Of a stretch of DNA of 64,000 bases, positions 59,402 to 64,000 are shown one piece after another. The DNA is taken from NCBI RefSeq assembly GCF_046297875.1, contig NZ_JBKBHD010000001.1, forward strand, positions 1,922,001-1,986,000. The letters run 5' to 3'. The notes under the pieces were generated by a model, which ran no database searches, was not told the origin of the DNA, and worked only from the letters and a program-made list of their open reading frames with translations. How positions within the stretch are numbered: position 1 is the first letter of the stretch; each line of letters opens with the position of its first letter. A program made the translations under genes and the position numbers. Origin of the DNA: Parvibaculum sp046297875 (GTDB taxonomy: Bacteria; Pseudomonadota; Alphaproteobacteria; Parvibaculales; Parvibaculaceae).

Positions 59402-60238
59402 TCATTGGCAGACAGGCGTTTCGGCAGCGCGCGTTGCCCAGACTTTTTCCCAGCCCTCGTCGTGGCTCACGCCGAGCAATTCCTCGAGTGTGATGCAGCG
59501 CTCCTCGCCCATGCGGACAAGGAATGAGCGGTTGACCGCGGGGGGCACGAGCTTGTCTCTAGCGCCGGCATAATGGATTTGCGGCAAGGTGGCGAGGTTC
59601 TTCGCCCGGTCTGCGGGGTTCAGTGATCCGGTCATGGGCGTCAGCTTGTGCTGGGCGGTGAAGGCAGTGGTATCGAGCGGCGCGGCCACTGTCTTCAGCC
59701 AGATCACATCGAAGCGCCGCATGGCGGCAAGCGCGGCGACGACGCCGCCGCCCGAATAGCCCACAAGTGCGATGCGCTCTGCGCCCGCCTTCCGCTTCAA
59801 CAGGTCGATCGCGTCATTCGATGCGGCGATCACTGCCTCGCTGTAACGCGCGCCGGTCCACAAGTCGCTGTTGCAGCCGCGCGCCGTCTCGCCGCCAGTG
59901 AACTGGCAGGGCCGGGCGAGCCATGCGACGGAGGGCGCGTCGTCCAGGGCGGCGAGGCGCAAGGCCAGGGGATTGAGCGGCGTCGGGTCAGCCGACCGCT
60001 CGTTTATCCTTTTCCAGGCAAAGCCGTCGCCCTCGATATAGATGACGAGCGTGTCGCTCGCTCCGCCCGTTTTCAGCCGGGCATGGAGGTCGAACTTCGC
60101 CGTCTGGATGGTGAGGGGGCTCAAGGCGCCGGCAGCCGCGATCTGGTCGGCATTGATCTTGCGCTCGGCCGGAGTCGCGACGGTGCAGGCGGCAAGCAGC
60201 AGGGCGGCGATGACAGCGAGGGCGGGGCGGAGCGTCAT
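59402..60238 (-). CDS. alpha/beta hydrolase, predicted lipoprotein
   Basis: 278 residues from ATG 60238 (MTLRPALAVIAALLLAAC), where the lipobox cysteine is at 18. The hydrolase nucleophile elbow is GYSGGG in LVGYSGGGVVAALAAM; DTLVIYIEGDGFAWKRINER begins the fold and the region KLVPPAVNRSFLVRMGEERC follows near the end. Family: unnamed lipoprotein esterase/lipase-like. The long frame upstream is antisense to rhlE and is rejected. Its stop is 11 bp from attR, so its 3' flank was displaced by the element. Confidence 0.83.
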   Translation of the reverse strand: MTLRPALAVIAALLLAACTVATPAERKINADQIAAAGALSPLTIQTAKFDLHARLKTGGASDTLVIYIEGDGFAWKRINERSADPTPLNPLALRLAALDDAPSVAWLARPCQFTGGETARGCNSDLWTGARYSEAVIAASNDAIDLLKRKAGAERIALVGYSGGGVVAALAAMRRFDVIWLKTVAAPLDTTAFTAQHKLTPMTGSLNPADRAKNLATLPQIHYAGARDKLVPPAVNRSFLVRMGEERCITLEELLGVSHDEGWEKVWATRAAETPVCQ

Positions 60239-60252
60239 GGTCCCATCGGCAA

Positions 60253-60289
60253 TAAAAAAGCACGGCTCCGGAGTGAACCAGAGCCGCGC
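60253..60289 (-). terminator. intrinsic terminator of rhlE
   Basis: Read on the minus strand: GCGCGGCTC, a 12-base loop, GAGCCGTGC, then TTTTTTATT. The nine-pair stem includes one G-U. It follows the rhlE stop by about 40 bp and precedes the lipoprotein gene. Confidence 0.88.
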
Positions 60290-60329
60290 GATTTTGGATA
60301 GCCGAATTGGCCCCGTTTGGACCCGGCGT

Positions 60330-61715
<1,386 letters not shown>

Positions 61716-62021
61716 CTACTCAAGTTCTTTCAAGTCAACGTCGTGCGCCCGGCCACTGTGGCCGGTGCTTTAACGCGGGTTCTTGCCGCGTTCCAACGCG
61801 CTTGGAATCGGGAAGGGTTAAATTGTTTCGGGATCAGGCGGTGCCGGAGGCAGCGCAAAGCGCGCACACGAAAACAACTGGCTGTGACATGGGGCTTTTT
61901 CGGGGAAATGTCAAGCAGGAACAGGTTGTTGAAAGATTAGTGAAGGGGGGCGAGGCGGATTGTCGCGGGCGATTCCAGTGGGCATGATCGTCGCCGCACG
62001 AAACCTGATACGGAAAATTCG
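61716..62021. other. 306-bp divergent gap between rhlE and corA
   Basis: It should carry promoters for rhlE (left) and corA (right). One hairpin, CCGGCCA-CTG-TGGCCGG, lies at 61748-61764 and could be in the rhlE 5' leader. AT-rich bases at 61808-61830 and about 61900-61930. No gene or repeat seen. Confidence 0.5.
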
Positions 62022-62990
62022 ATGATAACTGCCTATGTGCCGGTCAATGGCACCCTGACCCCCGTTGAGGTCGAAGTGGGATCCGCCATTCCGGCCGATG
62101 CGGTCTGGATCGATCTTCTTCAGCCGACTGAGGAAGAAATGGCCTTTGTCGATGTGAAGTTCAGCCTTGATGTGCCGACAGAGGAGGATATGCAGGAGAT
62201 CGAGGTATCGAGCCGCCTTTATGTCGAAGACGAAGCCGTCTACATGACGGCGACCATGGTAACGCAGGCCGATACGCCGATGCCGCAGGTCGTGCCTGTC
62301 ACATTCGTTCTTGCCGGGCACCGGTTGTTGACCCTTCGCTATGCCGAGCCCACGCCGTTCCGCCATTTTGCGGCCGAAGCGCGGCGGCACAGCCTGGCTT
62401 GCGCCAGCGGCGAGGAGGTTCTGGCCGGCCTTCTCGATGCCATAACCGACCGAATTGCCGACATTCTCGAGAGAATTCAGTCCGACATCGACGGCTTGTC
62501 GCATGAAATATTCGGGCAGCGAGGAGGCAAGCAGAAGCGCAATTACGACGACATCTTGCGGCGCATCGGCCGCAGCCATTCGCTTACATCCCAGCTTCGC
62601 GAGAGCCTTGTCAGCTTTGTCAGGATGGTCAGTTTCATTGCGCGTCCGTCGACGGAAAAACGGCCGAAATCGACCGAGCGCGCCTTCAAGACGATTTCGC
62701 GCGACCTGACGTCGCTCAGCGATCATGCGAGCTTCATCGCCAACAATACGAGCTTCATCCTCAATGCGACGCTCGGCCTGATCAGCAACGAGCAAAGCGG
62801 CATCATCAAGATTTTTTCGGTTGCCGCTGTCGTCTTCCTGCCGCCCACGCTGATTGCGAGTATCTACGGCATGAATTTCGAGTTCATGCCGGAACTGGCC
62901 TGGCCGCTCGGCTATCCAATGGCGCTTGTCGCGATGGTGTTCTCGGCGGTCGGTCCCTATCTCTTCTTCAAGTATCGCGGCTGGCTATGA
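62022..62990 (+). CDS. corA: CorA-type divalent cation transporter
   Basis: 322 residues. A large soluble N-terminal domain (about 1-255) with PVNGTLTPVEVEVGSAIPAD is followed by two membrane segments, and YGMNFEFMPE (GMN at 283-285) between them is the selectivity signature. The C-terminus is WPLGYPMALVAMVFSAVGPY then FKYRGWL. It imports Mg2+ and perhaps other divalent ions as a homopentamer. The start overlaps nothing; the stop overlaps the histidine phosphatase start by four bases. Confidence 0.94.
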   Translation: MITAYVPVNGTLTPVEVEVGSAIPADAVWIDLLQPTEEEMAFVDVKFSLDVPTEEDMQEIEVSSRLYVEDEAVYMTATMVTQADTPMPQVVPVTFVLAGHRLLTLRYAEPTPFRHFAAEARRHSLACASGEEVLAGLLDAITDRIADILERIQSDIDGLSHEIFGQRGGKQKRNYDDILRRIGRSHSLTSQLRESLVSFVRMVSFIARPSTEKRPKSTERAFKTISRDLTSLSDHASFIANNTSFILNATLGLISNEQSGIIKIFSVAAVVFLPPTLIASIYGMNFEFMPELAWPLGYPMALVAMVFSAVGPYLFFKYRGWL

Positions 62991-63583
62991 GCGGTGTGCG
63001 GACCGAGTGGATCTGGATCCGCCATGCGCCGGTGCAGGGGCAGGAGAGCCGCTATTTCGGCCAGCTCGATGTCGCGCCGGAGCCGGTCGATCCGGCGCTC
63101 GCAGCAGCCATTGCGCGGCGCCTGCCGGGCGTTGCCGTCTGGCTTTCCTCGCCGCTCACGCGGGCGCGCGTGACGGCGATGGCGCTCAAGCCGGGGGCCG
63201 ACCCGATCCCCGTGTCGGATTTCAACGAACAGAATTACGGGCTCTGGCAGGGCCGTTCCTACAACGATGTCTATACGGCGAACCGCACGCTCGACTGGGC
63301 GTGGCCCGCGGAAATCGTACCGCCCGAGGGGGAAAGCTTTGTCGATGTCGCAACGCGCGTCTATGCCGGTGTCCGCCGCCTGACGGAGCATTATGCGGGG
63401 CACACGCTCGTCTCCATCGGGCATGCGAACACGATCCGCGCCGCCATCGCGCTTGCGCTTGAAATCGATCTTGCGACGGCGCTTCGCATCGATATCGCAC
63501 CGCTATCGGTCACGAAACTCGGGTGTAGGATGGTGGATGGCGAGGTGCAGTGGAGCGTCGGCTGCATCAATCACGAAGTGTGA
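62987..63583 (+). CDS. histidine phosphatase (phosphoglycerate mutase-like)
   Basis: 198 residues. The N-terminal catalytic His is in WIWIRHAPVQG (RHA rather than RHG), a second Arg near SSPLTRARVTA, the Glu in FNEQNYGLWQG and the second His in VSIGHANTIRAAIA. It resembles alpha-ribazole phosphatase and related enzymes, so a CobC-like role is possible but unproven. It overlaps corA by four bases (ATGA). Confidence 0.88.
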   Translation: MSGVRTEWIWIRHAPVQGQESRYFGQLDVAPEPVDPALAAAIARRLPGVAVWLSSPLTRARVTAMALKPGADPIPVSDFNEQNYGLWQGRSYNDVYTANRTLDWAWPAEIVPPEGESFVDVATRVYAGVRRLTEHYAGHTLVSIGHANTIRAAIALALEIDLATALRIDIAPLSVTKLGCRMVDGEVQWSVGCINHEV

Positions 63584-63610
63584 TCCGAGCGAGTGGAATT
63601 CAATAATTAG

Positions 63611-63700
63611 CGTCATGGCCCGGCTTGTCCGGGCCATCCCCGTCTTTCTTCTGTGGTTGTATCAAAGACGTGGATGACCCGCATAAAGCGGGTCATGGCG
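63611..63700. repeat. dispersed intergenic inverted repeat, copy D
   Basis: CGTCATGGCCCGGCTTGTCC with GGGCCATCC, then GTGGATGACCCGCATAAAGC with GGGTCATGGCG. Same arrangement as copies A-C: two hairpins with CGTCAT/ATGACG-like ends. Sits between convergent genes. Confidence 0.72.
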
Positions 63701-63717
63701 GTGTGGTTTTTGAGGCC

Positions 63718-64000
63718 CTACGCCTTCCGCGCTTCCTCTTCCCAGAGCGAAATGCAGTTGGCCACGTGGTGTTCCGCTTTTTCCAGCGCCTCGACGACGA
63801 GGGCGATGCGCTTGCCCGTCATCTCCTGATAGGCCGACGCCATGAAGATGCCGCTCGCGTGGGTCTCAATCTCATCGCAGAGGTCCACATCGGCGCCAGC
63901 CTTGCGCAGCGCGTCCGCGATCTCCTGCAGGCGTTCCACCGCTTCCACGATGTCGCGCGAGGCGCGGTCGGCCGCTTCCGCCACGGCGGCGAGATCGTCG
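63718..64000 (-). CDS. CheZ-like protein, partial
   Basis: The frame is open to the window edge, so only the C-terminal 93 codons are seen. The helix ending in SGIFMASAYQEMTGKRIALV has the CheZ-like (D/Q)(E/D)(L/M)TGxRI motif, and the extreme C-terminus is HHVANCISLWEEEARKA. CheZ dephosphorylates CheY-P in chemotaxis. The distinctive catalytic Asp/Gln pair position cannot be checked without the rest; other helical bundles with this motif exist. Confidence 0.6.
   Translation of the reverse strand, partial: DDLAAVAEAADRASRDIVEAVERLQEIADALRKAGADVDLCDEIETHASGIFMASAYQEMTGKRIALVVEALEKAEHHVANCISLWEEEARKA

Overview
The window looks like a chromosomal segment of a GC-rich alphaproteobacterium, most likely of the Hyphomicrobiales/Parvibaculum kind. 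The evidence is a permuted two-piece tmRNA with the tag ANDNYAEARLAA, a neighbouring sspB-fumC pair with RHH and DUF4169 small genes, hflKC-DUF2065-degP-serB-miaA followed by ilvBNC, a glutathione-dependent formaldehyde pathway, and an mre-mrdA-rodA cluster. The genus is an inference from gene content and was not tested by any search.

Layout. 1-0.3 kb: end of an FAD-linked oxidase. 0.4-3.8 kb: TetR-controlled ABC-2/HlyD export operon with a large palindromic operator. 3.9-10 kb: DUF4169, AsmA, RHH protein, fumC, sspB. 10.1-14.6 kb: sulfate ABC importer (cysA, cysW, cysT, sbp) behind an Rrf2 regulator. 14.8-15.1 kb: permuted ssrA. 15.1-18.8 kb: M19 dipeptidase, thyA, a 56-residue membrane protein, folA, a SnoaL-like exported protein. 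18.8-23.5 kb: formaldehyde oxidation genes coupled to a flavin amine oxidase, then an SMP-30 lactonase and a small exported protein. 23.5-31.5 kb: tandem DUF1428, mrp, hflK-hflC-DUF2065-degP, serB, miaA. 31.6-35.1 kb: ilvB, ilvN, ilvC. 35.1-43.8 kb: racemase-like protein, globin, hydrolase, ArsR plus cation efflux pump, purT, second cation efflux protein, an outer-membrane-like protein without a signal peptide, Ca/Na exchanger, LysR. 44.4-50.0 kb: mreB-mreC-mreD-mrdA-rodA for rod shape.

50.1-59.4 kb is a 9.2-kb integrated element in the 3' end of tRNA-Lys(CTT), bounded by 49-bp direct repeats. All its genes read leftward from the tyrosine integrase at the right end: two unknown proteins, an AlpA-like HTH, an unknown 189-residue protein, a 9-bp iteron field, then an HK97-type capsid, a tail-chaperone-like protein and a tape measure protein. 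No terminase, portal or prohead protease is visible. It also carries two parS-like palindromes and repeated AGGTAAC motifs near both ends. It is either a decayed prophage or a capsid-carrying phage satellite, and is the most unusual part of the window.

59.4-64.0 kb: lipoprotein hydrolase, rhlE DEAD-box helicase, CorA-type transporter, histidine phosphatase and the start-less part of a CheZ-like gene. A family of intergenic inverted repeats (TCATnCCnGGCTTGACCCGG type) occurs in at least four gaps. Long open frames antisense to ilvBNC and mreC-mrdA are GC-driven shadows.
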